Shown: positions 9,714 through 18,986, counted from the stretch's first letter. The stretch is 64,000 bases of DNA from Enterococcus moraviensis ATCC BAA-383 (GCF_000407445.1 NZ_ASWB01000003.1:434001-498000); one strand, 5' to 3'. Made by a program: numbers and translations. Notes: generated from the letters alone by a model not told the origin.

Positions 9714-10097
9714 TCCCCTTGCTCTTGTTTATCGTTTGATTTGGACCGCACTTTTTTGGAAGCGCTTAACAAGAAGGTTATCACGATTCAAAAATTCTGT
9801 CTAGTGTACAAGTGACAAAAAAAGTTTTCCCTTTGTCACTTGTTAAATATTAGCCAAGCTTCTTAAAATATACACATTCTAACTGAGTACTGTCTGTAAG
9901 TTTTTTCCCATACTTTGATAAAAGCGTTGAGTATTACGTCTAATGGATATCATGCCAATTACTGACTTGATCTGGTAAACCTCAACAGAAATAAACCAAA
10001 GTGACTGGACATAACTATATGAGTTACACCCCCAGCCACCTGAAATCAAAAATATCTTCTTCATTGTTTATCTTATTTAATCCTTTTAATTTAGAAA
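9714..10097. other. Gene-free stretch between ndk and the MFS gene
   Basis: This 384-base gap has no convincing coding region. It contains a 12-bp perfect inverted repeat (ACAAGTGACAAA at 9808-9819, TTTGTCACTTGT at 9832-9843) without a following T run, and a degraded copy of the 3'-end element (10004-10050). ndk must be transcribed from within its right part, but I could not fix a promoter. Confidence 0.6.
10004..10050 (-). repeat. 3'-end repeat element, copy 2 (downstream of the MFS gene)
   Basis: The plus-strand text GGACATAACT-loop-GAGTTACA with flanking CTGG/CCAG aligns closely with the hairpin of copy 1 (331-403), including the trailing CACCTG. On the minus strand it forms a hairpin about 50 bases after the MFS stop and may serve as its terminator. 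The CCACCGTTTATTCG box seen in the other copies is not recognisable here. Confidence 0.5.
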
Positions 10098-11294
10098 TTA
10101 CTCATCGAATAATGTCCTTTTTTTCTTCGCTATCATTGCTACTATAAACAACAATGTTCCCGATACCCCAAATACTGTTTGCACACCAAAGGACTCTGAA
10201 ATCAATCCCATCGATACCGAAGACAATGCAAATGTACCTGTATAAAGTACATTCATTGCAGCATAGATCGGAGCAAGCATGTCTTTTGGAATCGTTTGTT
10301 GTATAGCGGTTGCTTGAGGAATATTTTTGATTTGAGAAAAGATTCCCACAAAGACAGAACAAATCAAAATAAAAACAGGATTCCACCCTGGTGCAACTAA
10401 AAAGGTTACAACTCCGCCGAACAATGAACCCATAATCACAGCTTTCGATTTATGCTGGTTGATCCAATCTGAATTCCGCATTACAATCACACTTCCAACC
10501 ATCGCACCAGCAAAGTAAGTGGCATTTATGTACCCCCACCAACTTTCAGAGACATGTAACACTTCTTTCACATAAACCAAAACAATCGCTGAAACCCAAG
10601 CTGTATTGGCAATGGTTTCAAGAATATCCATTCCGACAACAACCCGAACCAGAGAACACTTGCGAATCCCTTGCCAACCCATAATAAAATTTTCCCATTC
10701 ATTTCTCTCTGATTCCGCGCCTTTAGCAACTTGTGGCAACAGCCATAAAATAATAGCTGACAGCAAAAATAACCCTACATCCAACCACACAAGATTCGTC
10801 ACAGAAAAAATAATCAACAATGATGAACCAATCGCCCAACTACCTATACTAACAACTTGCAGCATCGTACTAAATATACTATTTGCACGAATCAAGTAAT
10901 ACTCCGCCACATAATAAGGAATTAAAGCTGTGCTAACTGGTTCAGCACATCCGTCTAAAAAAGCAATCCCTACGATAAATACATACAAAATAGTTAAGTC
11001 AAGATGCTCGATAGCCACTTGCAAATAAACCGCTAATCCCGCTAAAATCAATGTCTTACACAACTGGCTTATCTGTAAAATTTTTGACAGTGATACTCTT
11101 ACAACAATCAATGGTGTTAACAGTCCTGATAAAACCATACTTCCTGTGATAATAACCGGTACAATAGAAGCCGCTAATGCAGAGTTCGTTAATGTAAATA
11201 CCGAGCTAACGATCGCAATCGTATAAATAGTGTCTCCAATATTGGCAATCATCTGACCTATAATAAGTTTATTGAACGCTTTATTTTTATTCAT
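10098..11294 (-). CDS. MFS efflux transporter, Mef-like
   Basis: A 398-residue polytopic membrane protein with about 12 predicted helices and the arrangement of the MFS_3/macrolide-efflux-type exporters: NKLIIGQMIANIGDTIYTIA at the start, PVSTALIPYY after helix 4, and the long central loop WENFIMGWQGIRK. The likely role is proton-driven export of a drug or amphiphile; the substrate is unknown. ATG at 11294 is preceded by GAAGGTGAG. The gene has a long leader with a three-codon open reading frame and nested hairpins, which suggests inducible expression. The GC content is low, and the gene stands alone between ndk and opp, so it may be acquired. Confidence 0.85.
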   Translation of the reverse strand: MNKNKAFNKLIIGQMIANIGDTIYTIAIVSSVFTLTNSALAASIVPVIITGSMVLSGLLTPLIVVRVSLSKILQISQLCKTLILAGLAVYLQVAIEHLDLTILYVFIVGIAFLDGCAEPVSTALIPYYVAEYYLIRANSIFSTMLQVVSIGSWAIGSSLLIIFSVTNLVWLDVGLFLLSAIILWLLPQVAKGAESERNEWENFIMGWQGIRKCSLVRVVVGMDILETIANTAWVSAIVLVYVKEVLHVSESWWGYINATYFAGAMVGSVIVMRNSDWINQHKSKAVIMGSLFGGVVTFLVAPGWNPVFILICSVFVGIFSQIKNIPQATAIQQTIPKDMLAPIYAAMNVLYTGTFALSSVSMGLISESFGVQTVFGVSGTLLFIVAMIAKKKRTLFDE

Positions 11295-11446
11295 TTTTCT
11301 CACCTTCACTTAGAAGAAACGAAAATTTCGTTCTTCATTTTTTTCGTTCTTGACCAAGTGAAGTATTTTAAATATTCATAAGTAATTTCCTCCAGATTTA
11401 ATAAAAGTTAGTATATTCTTTTATTCGTACCAACTTTTATAATCAT
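11295..11446 (-). promoter_or_regulatory. Structured leader (candidate translational attenuator) of the MFS gene
   Basis: Reading the minus strand from the predicted start near 11446: a hairpin with 13-bp arms (11440-11428 with 11413-11401); a Shine-Dalgarno GGAGGA (11393-11388); a mini open reading frame ATG AAT ATT TAA (11379-11368); then CTTCACTTGG (from 11363), which can pair over 10 bp with CTAAGTGAAG immediately upstream of the MFS ribosome site; and nested inside it a second hairpin with GAAGAACGAAA and TTTCGTTTCTTC arms. There is no T run after the last hairpin, so translational rather than transcriptional control is favoured. Confidence 0.6.
11368..11379 (-). CDS. Leader peptide MNI upstream of the MFS gene
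   Basis: A three-codon open reading frame (Met-Asn-Ile-stop) with a near-perfect ribosome site: GGAGGA with 8 bases to the ATG. It sits at the foot of the RNA structure that masks the MFS ribosome site. Very short leader peptides on which drug-bound ribosomes pause are known upstream of several resistance genes. That this one works the same way is inference. Confidence 0.5.
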   Translation of the reverse strand: MNI

Positions 11447-11452
11447 TTTCTC

Positions 11453-11481
11453 ATATTAATACATTTAGTTCAACCTCTCAA
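11453..11481 (-). promoter_or_regulatory. Promoter of the MFS leader transcript
   Basis: On the minus strand TTGAGA (11481-11476), 17-base spacer, TAATAT (11458-11453). It would start the transcript about 150 bases before the MFS start codon, just ahead of the first leader hairpin. Confidence 0.5.
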
Positions 11482-11483
11482 AG

Positions 11484-11523
11484 AAAAAAGACACCTCCAA
11501 GAAATACTGGAAGTGTCTTTTTT
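11484..11523 (-). terminator. opp operon terminator
   Basis: Arms AAAAAAGACAC-TCCA and TGGA-GTGTCTTTTTT around a short loop, 10 bases after the oppA stop on the minus strand. Confidence 0.85.
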
Positions 11524-11532
11524 CTCAATAAA

Positions 11533-13311
11533 TTAACGTTTTTCTGATGTTAATTCAATGTCATAAAAGTCTTTTGTTTCTTCATAATTCCAAGTAAATG
11601 ATTTCACGCGGTCATTAACTGGCATGATTTCATTACGGTATAATGTTGGAATAACTGGTGCTTGTTCAAACATATACTCTTGCCATGCATCATATGCTTC
11701 TTTACGTTTTGTATCGTCAAATGAAGCTTTTGAATCAATTGCTTTTAACAATTTATCATTTTCTTCTGAAGCAAAACGAGAGTAGTTGAATGCTGCGTTA
11801 CGGCTGTATAATCCTGCTGGTGATGGCGCACTGTTTACACCCCAAGCAGCTTGGAATACGTCGATTTCTGGATCATCATTTTTGATTTTATCATAGAATG
11901 CTTGGAAATCAATCAAACGACCAGTAGCTAATTTCACATCTAATCCAATTTCTTTCCATTGTTGTAGATAGTAATCAGCTAAAGGTTGAGCTGTTTCGCC
12001 ACCTGCCATTGAAGCAAAGTTGATCGTTAATTTTTCGCCCTTAGGATTTTCTCTAAGTCCATCGCCATCTGTATCTTTATAGCCAGCATCATCTAGAATT
12101 TTCTTCGCTTTATCTAGATCATATTGGTAGCCTTTGACATCTGTATTGTGTAATGTTTTGAAGATTGGTGGAATTAATGTTGTCGCACCAGTACGCAACC
12201 CATTATAGAATTTTTGTCCGATTGCATCATTATCCATCGCATAACCCATTGCTTGACGTAATTTCACATCAGCCATTTTTGCATCTGGATTCATGATCAC
12301 TTCGCCTTTTTCTTTATCAAAAGTACCTAGTTTGAATCCAACATAAGTGTATGCTAACTCTTCACGACCTAACATTTGATAGCCTTCTGAATCTTTATAT
12401 GTTGGGAAGTTATCTGTCGGCATTGAGTAAACCATGTCATATTTTTTCGCTTTCACCGCTTCAACGATTGAAGCAGTAGGCACGTTAGTAAATACAATTT
12501 TATCTAATTTAGGTTTTCCTTTGTAGTAATGTTCATTTGGTAAATATTCCACTGATTCACCTGTTACGATTTTACTCATGTAGTAAGGACCGTATGTTAC
12601 AGGATTTTTGCGGACTGCATCACTTTTTTCTTGATCTTTGATCGGAATATCTTTAAAGATATGTTTCGGCATTGCGCTTGTATAAACGCCACCGTCTAAT
12701 TGCAACATACCTGGATTCATTTCTTTATATGTTACTTCGATTGATTGGTCATCCACTTTTTTGATACCAGAAATAGTATCAGCTTTTCCATCATGGTATT
12801 CTTCCATTCCGACAATATTAGTAAAGTTGTCATCATAGCGAATTCCTGTATAATCTTTATTTCCGATTACTTCATATGGATAAATCAAATCATCAGCAGT
12901 TACAGGTTCACCATCTGACCATTTAATATTTTCTTTAAGTGTAATTGTTGCTTTTTTATTATCAACATCTAAATCTAGCTTAGCAGCACCATCATCTGTA
13001 ATAACGAAATCTTCATCATAACCGAACAGTCCTTCATCAGACGGTCTCATATAATGATAGTCATAAGCATCTTGATAATATATCTTAGAGAACAATCCTT
13101 TAAACTGAGTATCTGACGCAACTGCAACTTCCAAAGTCCCGCCTTTGATTGCTTCTTTGTCATTTTTAACCTTCATTGCAAATTTGCTGATATCCTCAGT
13201 TTCTACATTCTTGTTGCCTGAATCTGATTTCTTACCTCCACCACATGCAGCCAATGTTACAGCTACCACTGCTGTCAATGTAATTAAACCCAAAAGTTTT
13301 TTGCTTTTCAC
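11533..13311 (-). CDS. oppA: Oligopeptide ABC transporter substrate-binding lipoprotein
   Basis: A 592-residue SBP_bac_5 family lipoprotein that captures peptides outside the membrane. The signal peptide ends in the lipobox LAAC, with Cys near residue 22, followed by a Gly/Lys/Ser linker. The family signature around LKENIKWSDGEPVTADDLIY (about residues 125-145) is clear, and the C-terminal lobe ends VKSFTWNYEETKDFYDIEL. It is the last gene of oppD-F-B-C-A and the probable ligand-specificity component. In enterococci such proteins may also take up peptide signals; nothing here shows which peptides. Confidence 0.95.
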   Translation of the reverse strand: MKSKKLLGLITLTAVVAVTLAACGGGKKSDSGNKNVETEDISKFAMKVKNDKEAIKGGTLEVAVASDTQFKGLFSKIYYQDAYDYHYMRPSDEGLFGYDEDFVITDDGAAKLDLDVDNKKATITLKENIKWSDGEPVTADDLIYPYEVIGNKDYTGIRYDDNFTNIVGMEEYHDGKADTISGIKKVDDQSIEVTYKEMNPGMLQLDGGVYTSAMPKHIFKDIPIKDQEKSDAVRKNPVTYGPYYMSKIVTGESVEYLPNEHYYKGKPKLDKIVFTNVPTASIVEAVKAKKYDMVYSMPTDNFPTYKDSEGYQMLGREELAYTYVGFKLGTFDKEKGEVIMNPDAKMADVKLRQAMGYAMDNDAIGQKFYNGLRTGATTLIPPIFKTLHNTDVKGYQYDLDKAKKILDDAGYKDTDGDGLRENPKGEKLTINFASMAGGETAQPLADYYLQQWKEIGLDVKLATGRLIDFQAFYDKIKNDDPEIDVFQAAWGVNSAPSPAGLYSRNAAFNYSRFASEENDKLLKAIDSKASFDDTKRKEAYDAWQEYMFEQAPVIPTLYRNEIMPVNDRVKSFTWNYEETKDFYDIELTSEKR

Positions 13312-13328
13312 ACTACTTCCTCCTCTTC

Positions 13329-14234
13329 TTAACCTAAACGTTGTCTAGCATCTGCTGAACGTTTAAACGCTTGGCCAATATAATTTATACATAACATCAT
13401 TACTAAAATCAGTACTGATGCAGGTACCCAGATCCATGTTTTATTTGCTAAAACATCGCCATTGCTGGCATATCCGATCAATGTTCCAAGACTCGGTACA
13501 TTTGTCGGCAAACCAAAACCTAAGAACGTCAGTGTTGTTTCGATCCCAATATTTGCCGCAAAGTTGATTGTTAAGTTGGTGATGATCAATGAACTTAGAT
13601 TCGGCATGATTTCACGAAACATGATTTTAAAATCACTTGTTCCTAACGTTTTTGAAGCACTGACATAATCTCTGCGAACTTCAGATAGCGTTTTACTTCT
13701 AAATAGCCGCGCTTTTGCGACCCAGTAAAAGGCACTCATGATTCCCACAAAAGACCAAACATTATAATTAGGAATGATCGTAACAAACACAATGATGATC
13801 ATCATAATCGGTAAGATCATGATAAAGTCAACCACACGCATCACTGCATTATCAAACATTCCACCATAATAACCTGAAACAATACCAATACCTACACCGA
13901 TGATCGAAGTCAGAATAGTGATTGCAAACCCAATCACAACAGAATTACGGGCACCAATAATCAGTTGCCCCAATACATCACGTCCACCTTCATCAGCACC
14001 TAGTATAAAGTTCCCACCAGGTTCAGCATATTTATCTAAAATACTAACTGTCATTACTTTGTCTTGATCAGTCACAAGAGCACCGATAAAAACAACCAAT
14101 AAAATGGCTACTAACAACACTAGTGAGAAAATCGCTAATTTATCTTTTTTGAATTCTCTTGCGATCATTCTAAATCCCATTGGAGGGATCGTTTCTGGCA
14201 CAGCAACTGCTGCATTTTCTTTATTTTTATCCAT
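13329..14234 (-). CDS. oppC: Oligopeptide ABC transporter permease OppC
   Basis: A 301-residue inner-membrane permease with an OppC_N segment (FRMIAREFKKDKLAIFSL), about six helices, and the cytoplasmic EAA loop that docks the ATPases (EVRRDYVSASKTLGTSDFK-type, about residues 185-205). GADEGGRDVLGQLIIGARNS is the conserved periplasmic-side motif of DppC/OppC. It is paired with OppB 31 bases upstream and followed by oppA. Confidence 0.95.
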   Translation of the reverse strand: MDKNKENAAVAVPETIPPMGFRMIAREFKKDKLAIFSLVLLVAILLVVFIGALVTDQDKVMTVSILDKYAEPGGNFILGADEGGRDVLGQLIIGARNSVVIGFAITILTSIIGVGIGIVSGYYGGMFDNAVMRVVDFIMILPIMMIIIVFVTIIPNYNVWSFVGIMSAFYWVAKARLFRSKTLSEVRRDYVSASKTLGTSDFKIMFREIMPNLSSLIITNLTINFAANIGIETTLTFLGFGLPTNVPSLGTLIGYASNGDVLANKTWIWVPASVLILVMMLCINYIGQAFKRSADARQRLG

Positions 14235-14265
14235 CTCGTCTCTTCCTCTCCTTAAAATTGATTTT

Positions 14266-15228
14266 CTATTGAACCCGAATCCTTGGATCTACAAGACTCA
14301 TCACAATATCTGAAATCAGATTTCCGACAAGTGTTGCAACTCCTAAAATCAATACTAAGGCTGTGATTACTGCATAATCACGTTGTCCGATCGAGTCGAT
14401 AAATAATTTCCCAATACCTGGGTAACCAAAGATTTTTTCAATAACGACTGAGCCACTGATCAACGCTGTGATTTCGTAGCTTAATTGAGAAACAATTGGT
14501 AAAGAAGCATTTCTGAAAATATGTCGCGTATAAACTTTATTGGTTGGTACCCCTTTTGAGCGAGCAGTCCGAACATAATCCAATGACTGAGAATCAATGA
14601 CCTCATTTCGTAAATATTGAATCGTGATCGCTGTTCCAAGAAGTGCTTGAGAGAGTGCTGGTAAGATTAAATGATAGAATCGATCCCAAATATAAGCACC
14701 TGTCCCTGGCTCGACACCACTGGAAATCGACCCCGTTGTAGGGAACCAATCTAAACGGTAACCAAAAATGAATAGCATAACGAGTGCAAAAATAAACGGT
14801 GGTACTGCAAAACTGAAAAAGTTATAGACCACGACAAATTTATCCAAAATAGAATTTTGGTAGCGGCCCGATAAAACGCCTAATGGTAACGCGATCGCAT
14901 ACATGATCACGACGGTTACTAAAGATAAGAGAATCGTATTTACTGCACGGCTTCCAATCAATGTCGATACTGGTAATTTGAAAATAAAACTTTCTCCAAA
15001 ATCGCCATGGAAAACATTGACGATCCAACGAACATATTGTGTTGTCCACGGATCATTCAGCCCAGCTGACTCACGCATTTTTTCAATAACTGCTGGATCG
15101 GTATTTGGATTGATTAGACCAGTAAAAGGATCTCCTGGCATCATTTTAGCTAACATGAAAATAAGTACGCTTAAAATCAAGATTTGAGGAATCATAAAGA
15201 GTACACGTCGTAAAATCGTCTTCCACAT
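14266..15228 (-). CDS. oppB: Oligopeptide ABC transporter permease OppB
   Basis: A 320-residue permease with the N-terminal helix typical of OppB (WKTILRRVLFMIPQILILSV), the MMPGDPF motif, six helices in all and an EAA-loop region (LDYVRTARSKGVPTNKVYTR). The C-terminus SLVDPRIRVQ is the usual family ending. It forms the membrane channel with OppC. Its start overlaps the stop of oppF by one base, supporting a single transcript. Confidence 0.95.
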   Translation of the reverse strand: MWKTILRRVLFMIPQILILSVLIFMLAKMMPGDPFTGLINPNTDPAVIEKMRESAGLNDPWTTQYVRWIVNVFHGDFGESFIFKLPVSTLIGSRAVNTILLSLVTVVIMYAIALPLGVLSGRYQNSILDKFVVVYNFFSFAVPPFIFALVMLFIFGYRLDWFPTTGSISSGVEPGTGAYIWDRFYHLILPALSQALLGTAITIQYLRNEVIDSQSLDYVRTARSKGVPTNKVYTRHIFRNASLPIVSQLSYEITALISGSVVIEKIFGYPGIGKLFIDSIGQRDYAVITALVLILGVATLVGNLISDIVMSLVDPRIRVQ

Positions 15229-16172
15229 TAGATTGCACCTCCATCTTTTAACGCTACTTGATGTGTCGTACTGATTGTACGTAAATCATACACACGGCCG
15301 TTTTGATCGTAATACTCTTTTTGATGTTCGATATATTCTTTTTCTACTTTACGGCGTTGCGCCTTGTGCTCTTCACGATGTGCAACATCTATTTTAGGTA
15401 TAGCTGATAGTAAACGTTTCGTATAAATGTGCTGTGGGTTTGTATAAATATCTTGACGAGTCCCAATTTCAACAAAGCGCCCTTTATACATGATCGCAAT
15501 ATTATCACACATATGTTTTACAACGCCCAAATCATGTGAAATGAATAGATAACTCAAGCCGTATTCTTCTTGGATATTTTTCATAAAGTTCAATACTTGT
15601 GCTTGAACTGATAAATCCAAGGCCGAAACTGGCTCATCTGCAATGATCAGTTTTGGACTAGTCGCAACCGCTCTAGCTACTCCTAAACGTTGACGTTGTC
15701 CGCCTGAAAATTCATGAGGGTATTTATACAATGCATCTTCTGGCATCCCAACGATATCTAAAAGCCCTTTAACTTTTTTCTTTTCTTCTTGATCACTCAA
15801 GCGCTCAAAATTACGGATTGGTTCTGCTATGATGTCCAATACTCTTTTCTTTGGGTTTAAGCTAGACATAGAATCCTGAAAAATCATTTGAACATCTTTA
15901 TTGTATTTCATGGCTTTACGATTATGAGCTTTCGTTACATCTTGATCTTGGTATAAAATACTACCACTAGTCACTTTTTCTAAACCGATGATTGCTTTAC
16001 CTGTGGTAGACTTTCCAGAACCTGATTCACCAACTAAGCCATACGTTTTACCCTTTTCGATAATAAAATCCACACCATCAACCGCCAACACATGATCAGT
16101 CACTCTGTTAAAGAAACCACTACGGATAGGATAATGAACTTTCAAGTCTTTGATTTGAATGATTTCTGCCAT
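15228..16172 (-). CDS. oppF: Oligopeptide ABC transporter ATPase OppF
   Basis: A 314-residue ABC ATPase. Walker A GESGSGKST is at about residues 49-57, the Q-loop is in QMIFQDSMSSLNP, the signature is FSGGQRQR, Walker B is LIIADEPVSALD and the H-loop follows in FISHDLGVV. The oligopeptide-transporter C-terminal extension follows. A charged Lys/Glu/Tyr-rich tail after it is longer than in many homologues. It overlaps oppD by one base. Confidence 0.95.
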   Translation of the reverse strand: MAEIIQIKDLKVHYPIRSGFFNRVTDHVLAVDGVDFIIEKGKTYGLVGESGSGKSTTGKAIIGLEKVTSGSILYQDQDVTKAHNRKAMKYNKDVQMIFQDSMSSLNPKKRVLDIIAEPIRNFERLSDQEEKKKVKGLLDIVGMPEDALYKYPHEFSGGQRQRLGVARAVATSPKLIIADEPVSALDLSVQAQVLNFMKNIQEEYGLSYLFISHDLGVVKHMCDNIAIMYKGRFVEIGTRQDIYTNPQHIYTKRLLSAIPKIDVAHREEHKAQRRKVEKEYIEHQKEYYDQNGRVYDLRTISTTHQVALKDGGAI

Positions 16173-17179
16173 TATACTTCCTCCTGATCGTCTCTAAAAT
16201 GGAAATGCTGATAACAAGTGCAACGAACAAAGTGCCCTTCTGACACTTCATGCAATGTTGGTTCTGCTTCGTGAGCATCTTCTGAAATCCAAGGGATTCT
16301 TGGCGCAAAACGGCATCCCTCTCTTGGTAATTTACTCAATGAAGGAACGACACCTTCGATCACATGCAGTTGACTATCATCTGAATTCTCTTGTGGGATA
16401 GATTGTAGCAATGAGCGTGTATATGGATGCTTTGGATTGTTAAACAATTCTTCAGCTGTTGCAACCTCAACAAATTGCCCAGCATACATCACAGCTACTT
16501 TATCGGCCATTTCAGCTACGACACCTAAATCATGTGTAATCAAAATAATTCCCGAACCTGTTTCTTCTTGTAAATCTTTGAGTAAATCTAAAATTTGAGC
16601 CTGGATCGTTACGTCTAATGCAGTTGTCGGCTCATCCGCAATAATAATTGCCGGTTTACACGCAATAGCGATTGCAATAATGACACGTTGGCGCATTCCT
16701 CCAGATAATTCATGAGGATACTGTTTTCCAACACGTTCAGGATTAGGAATACCTACTTGTGTCAATAATTCAATTACTCGCGCTTGTTTTTGTTCTGCTT
16801 TCATATCTGTATGGTAGGACAAGCTTTCTTTGATCTGATCTTCAATACGCATCAAAGGATTCAATGCTGACAATGGATCTTGAAAAATCATCCCAATATC
16901 ATTGCCACGAATTTTATTATATAATTGCTCATTAAATGTCGTTAAATTTAAATCTTTATAAAGAATTTCTCCCGTTACACGAGTATTATTTGCGTCGTGT
17001 AACCCAATAATCGTAGTAGCTAATGTACTTTTACCACAACCTGATTCACCAACAATCGCTAAAATTTCGTTTTTTCCTAACTCAAATGATACATCGTCAA
17101 CAGCATCATAGTATTCATCTTTAATACGAAAACCTGTATGTAGATGTTGGACATCTAACAATTGATTACCATCACTCAC
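16172..17179 (-). CDS. oppD: Oligopeptide ABC transporter ATPase OppD
   Basis: A 335-residue ABC ATPase, first gene of the operon: Walker [10 protein letters not shown], signature LSGGMRQR, Walker [13 protein letters not shown]-loop ITHDLGVV. The oligopeptide C-terminal domain has the conserved Cys-containing end (GCRFAPR and FVRCTC), which in several OppD/F proteins binds an iron-sulfur cluster. GTG at 17179 is preferred because GGAGGAG lies 9 bases upstream; the in-frame ATG at 17197 lacks any ribosome site and would place that site inside the gene. Confidence 0.95.
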   Translation of the reverse strand: MSDGNQLLDVQHLHTGFRIKDEYYDAVDDVSFELGKNEILAIVGESGCGKSTLATTIIGLHDANNTRVTGEILYKDLNLTTFNEQLYNKIRGNDIGMIFQDPLSALNPLMRIEDQIKESLSYHTDMKAEQKQARVIELLTQVGIPNPERVGKQYPHELSGGMRQRVIIAIAIACKPAIIIADEPTTALDVTIQAQILDLLKDLQEETGSGIILITHDLGVVAEMADKVAVMYAGQFVEVATAEELFNNPKHPYTRSLLQSIPQENSDDSQLHVIEGVVPSLSKLPREGCRFAPRIPWISEDAHEAEPTLHEVSEGHFVRCTCYQHFHFRDDQEEV

Positions 17180-17272
17180 GTTTAAACACTCCTCCATATT
17201 CGGTTAAATAACTTATCACAACAGGGAAACTTATTAAAAAAACGTCATTTTTTAATAATTATTTTTCTTTTC

Positions 17273-17316
17273 CTCATTGTAATCGTTTTTAATAAACCCA
17301 TATTCTCATTGTAATC
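17273..17316 (-). promoter_or_regulatory. Spaced direct repeat in the opp promoter region
   Basis: The 12-mer CTCATTGTAATC occurs at 17273-17284 and again at 17305-17316, a 32-base period or about three helical turns, in the AT-rich region 94 bases upstream of oppD. The phasing suggests two sites for one DNA-binding protein on the same face. No regulator is identified, and no clean promoter could be fixed in this 260-base gap. Confidence 0.4.
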
Positions 17317-17388
17317 ATATTTAAGCAATTGTATATAAAATTTGTAAAAATTGCAACATTTTGGTAATGTAAATTTTCCCAAATAAGC

Positions 17389-17431
17389 AAAAAAGTAGAA
17401 CAAAACAGGATTTGTTTTGTTCCACTTTTTT
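17389..17431 (-). terminator. acpP terminator
   Basis: Arms AAAAGTAGAACAAAAC (17391-17406) and GTTTTGTTCCACTTTT (17414-17429) flank a 7-base loop, 10 bases after the acpP stop. Confidence 0.85.
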
Positions 17432-17440
17432 CATTTCAAC

Positions 17441-17680
17441 TTATAAGTTATTCATAATATAATCTACAGCGGCACCAACTGTTTCAATTTGCTCTGCGTC
17501 TTCATCAGAAATTTCTGTACCAAATTCATCTTCAAGCTCTAAAACAAATTCCATTACACTAATTGAATCTGCATTCAAGTCATCTTTAATGTTTAATTGA
17601 TCTGTCACTTTCTCAGCTTCAATATCAAAGTGGTTTGAGATAATCTTCGCTACTTTTTCAAGTACTTCTTCACGAGTCAA
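17441..17680 (-). CDS. acpP: Acyl carrier protein
   Basis: A 79-residue acidic four-helix carrier protein. The phosphopantetheine Ser is in [10 protein letters not shown] (a DSI variant of the common DSL) near residue 38. It carries growing acyl chains in type II fatty acid synthesis and donates them to PlsX. The start is TTG, supported by GGAGGTG 7 bases upstream. It sits after plsX, as in many Firmicutes; this ACP paired with plsX may be distinct from one in a fab cluster elsewhere. Confidence 0.93.
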   Translation of the reverse strand: MTREEVLEKVAKIISNHFDIEAEKVTDQLNIKDDLNADSISVMEFVLELEDEFGTEISDEDAEQIETVGAAVDYIMNNL

Positions 17681-17823
17681 CTGTATTCACCTCCACTGCT
17701 TTTGAAAAGCGTTTCTCACGATTGAGTTAAACGCTATGATACATTGTACTCACAAATCATCGATTTGTCCATCTTTTTTTGCAAAACCATTACAATTCGG
17801 TTGCAAATAGGTTGCGAACAAAG

Positions 17824-18822
17824 TTATTCTTTCGTTTCATAATAGCTAACAAGTTGCGGTACAACCTCTGTTTTTAACATCGTATGAATTTGACGAATTG
17901 TATACCGAACAGCCTCTGGACCCGTTGATCCATGTGTTTTAATGACTGGTGCTTTCAAACCGAATAAAACTGCTCCGCCGTGTTTGGAATAATCCATTTC
18001 ATCTTTCATACCACGTAATGCATTTTTTAAAAGCAAGGCGCCCATTTTCCCTTTGACTCCTTCTGCAAGAATCGATGATTTTAAAAGACCCATCATATTT
18101 AGAGCAGTTCCTTCTATTGACTTCAATACAGCATTTCCTGTAAATCCATCGGTCACAACTACATCAGCTGCGCCACTTAGCAAATCTCGTGCCTCTACAT
18201 TACCAATAAAATGAATACTTTCTTCTTCCGAAAGTAATTCAAAGGCTTTTTTAGTCAATTCACTTCCCTTAGTTTCTTCAGCTCCGTTGTTTAAAAGGGC
18301 CACACGGGGTTTTGTGATATTTCTTACCTTTTCCGCGTAAAAAGAGCCTAATACAGCATACTGAACAAGATGTTCCGGCTTGTTATCAGCATTCGCCCCT
18401 AAATCCAGCATATCAAAGCCACCATCAGGTTGACCGATTACTGGCAAGGTAGACATTAGACCTGGACGCTCAACATTTTTGATCCGCCCAACAATAAACA
18501 AACCAGCTGCTAGTAACGCACCTGTGTTACCTGCCGAGAAAATCGCATCTGCCTCTCCATTTTTTACTGCTTGTGCTGCTAAGACCATTGAAGCTGTTTT
18601 CTTACGACGAATCGCCTTAACTGGTTCATCGTCACTATTGATTTTTTCATCCGTATGGATAATCGTGATATTTGTTTCATCTGTCACATATTTTTTTATT
18701 TCAGACTCTTTTCCATATAGTAAAAACTCAACCTCTGGAAAATCCTGTTTGGCCAACATCACGCCTTCAACAATAGCCTGCGGCGCATGATCGCCACCCA
18801 TTGCATCTACTGCAATCTTCAT
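17824..18822 (-). CDS. plsX: Phosphate acyltransferase PlsX
   Basis: A 332-residue peripheral membrane enzyme that converts acyl-ACP to acyl-phosphate for PlsY, starting phosphatidate synthesis. The N-terminus [14 protein letters not shown] and internal [12 protein letters not shown] are family signatures. ATG at 18822 follows TAGGAGGG. It sits 143 bases upstream of acpP and 538 bases downstream of recG; that gap is filled by palindromic repeats. Confidence 0.96.
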   Translation of the reverse strand: MKIAVDAMGGDHAPQAIVEGVMLAKQDFPEVEFLLYGKESEIKKYVTDETNITIIHTDEKINSDDEPVKAIRRKKTASMVLAAQAVKNGEADAIFSAGNTGALLAAGLFIVGRIKNVERPGLMSTLPVIGQPDGGFDMLDLGANADNKPEHLVQYAVLGSFYAEKVRNITKPRVALLNNGAEETKGSELTKKAFELLSEEESIHFIGNVEARDLLSGAADVVVTDGFTGNAVLKSIEGTALNMMGLLKSSILAEGVKGKMGALLLKNALRGMKDEMDYSKHGGAVLFGLKAPVIKTHGSTGPEAVRYTIRQIHTMLKTEVVPQLVSYYETKE

Positions 18823-18869
18823 AACATAGTCCCTCCTAGGTAAATTACAATAAGTAGTATAACATATCG

Positions 18870-18986
18870 AAAAGCGGAACGAACCGTTTAGACCTCGAAC
18901 AAATTAGGAAAATGATGGAAAGATGCTCTTCATCTTTTCAGCATTTTATCTATTTGTTGAGAGGTCTGGTTCGTGCAGCTAGATCA
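18870..18986. repeat. Palindromic intergenic repeat, cluster A unit 1
   Basis: About 117 bp, almost wholly self-complementary. Left half AAGCGGAACGAACC, AGACCTC, AACAAAT, AAATG, AAAGATG; right half CATCTTT, CATTT, ATTTGTT, GAGGTCT, GGTTCGT, then the terminal GCAGCTAGATCA. The small bulges between paired blocks are conserved with other copies. It lies in the recG-plsX gap. Confidence 0.85.

Noticed and set aside
9762-9778. Possible CcpA cre site upstream of ndk (GTTAAGCGCTTCCA on minus)
   Set aside because: The first two consensus bases are wrong, and catabolite control of ndk is not expected.
9879-10064. 61-codon open frame on the minus strand between the MFS gene and ndk
   Set aside because: No ribosome site, no recognisable protein, and it runs through the hairpin of the 3'-end repeat element.
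10102-10386. 94-codon frame inside the MFS gene on the same strand
   Set aside because: It is an alternative frame of a clear membrane transporter, with unnatural Cys/Asn-rich composition.
17695-17720. cre-like GAAAAGCGTTTCTC upstream of acpP
   Set aside because: Spacing and 3' half do not fit the cre consensus.
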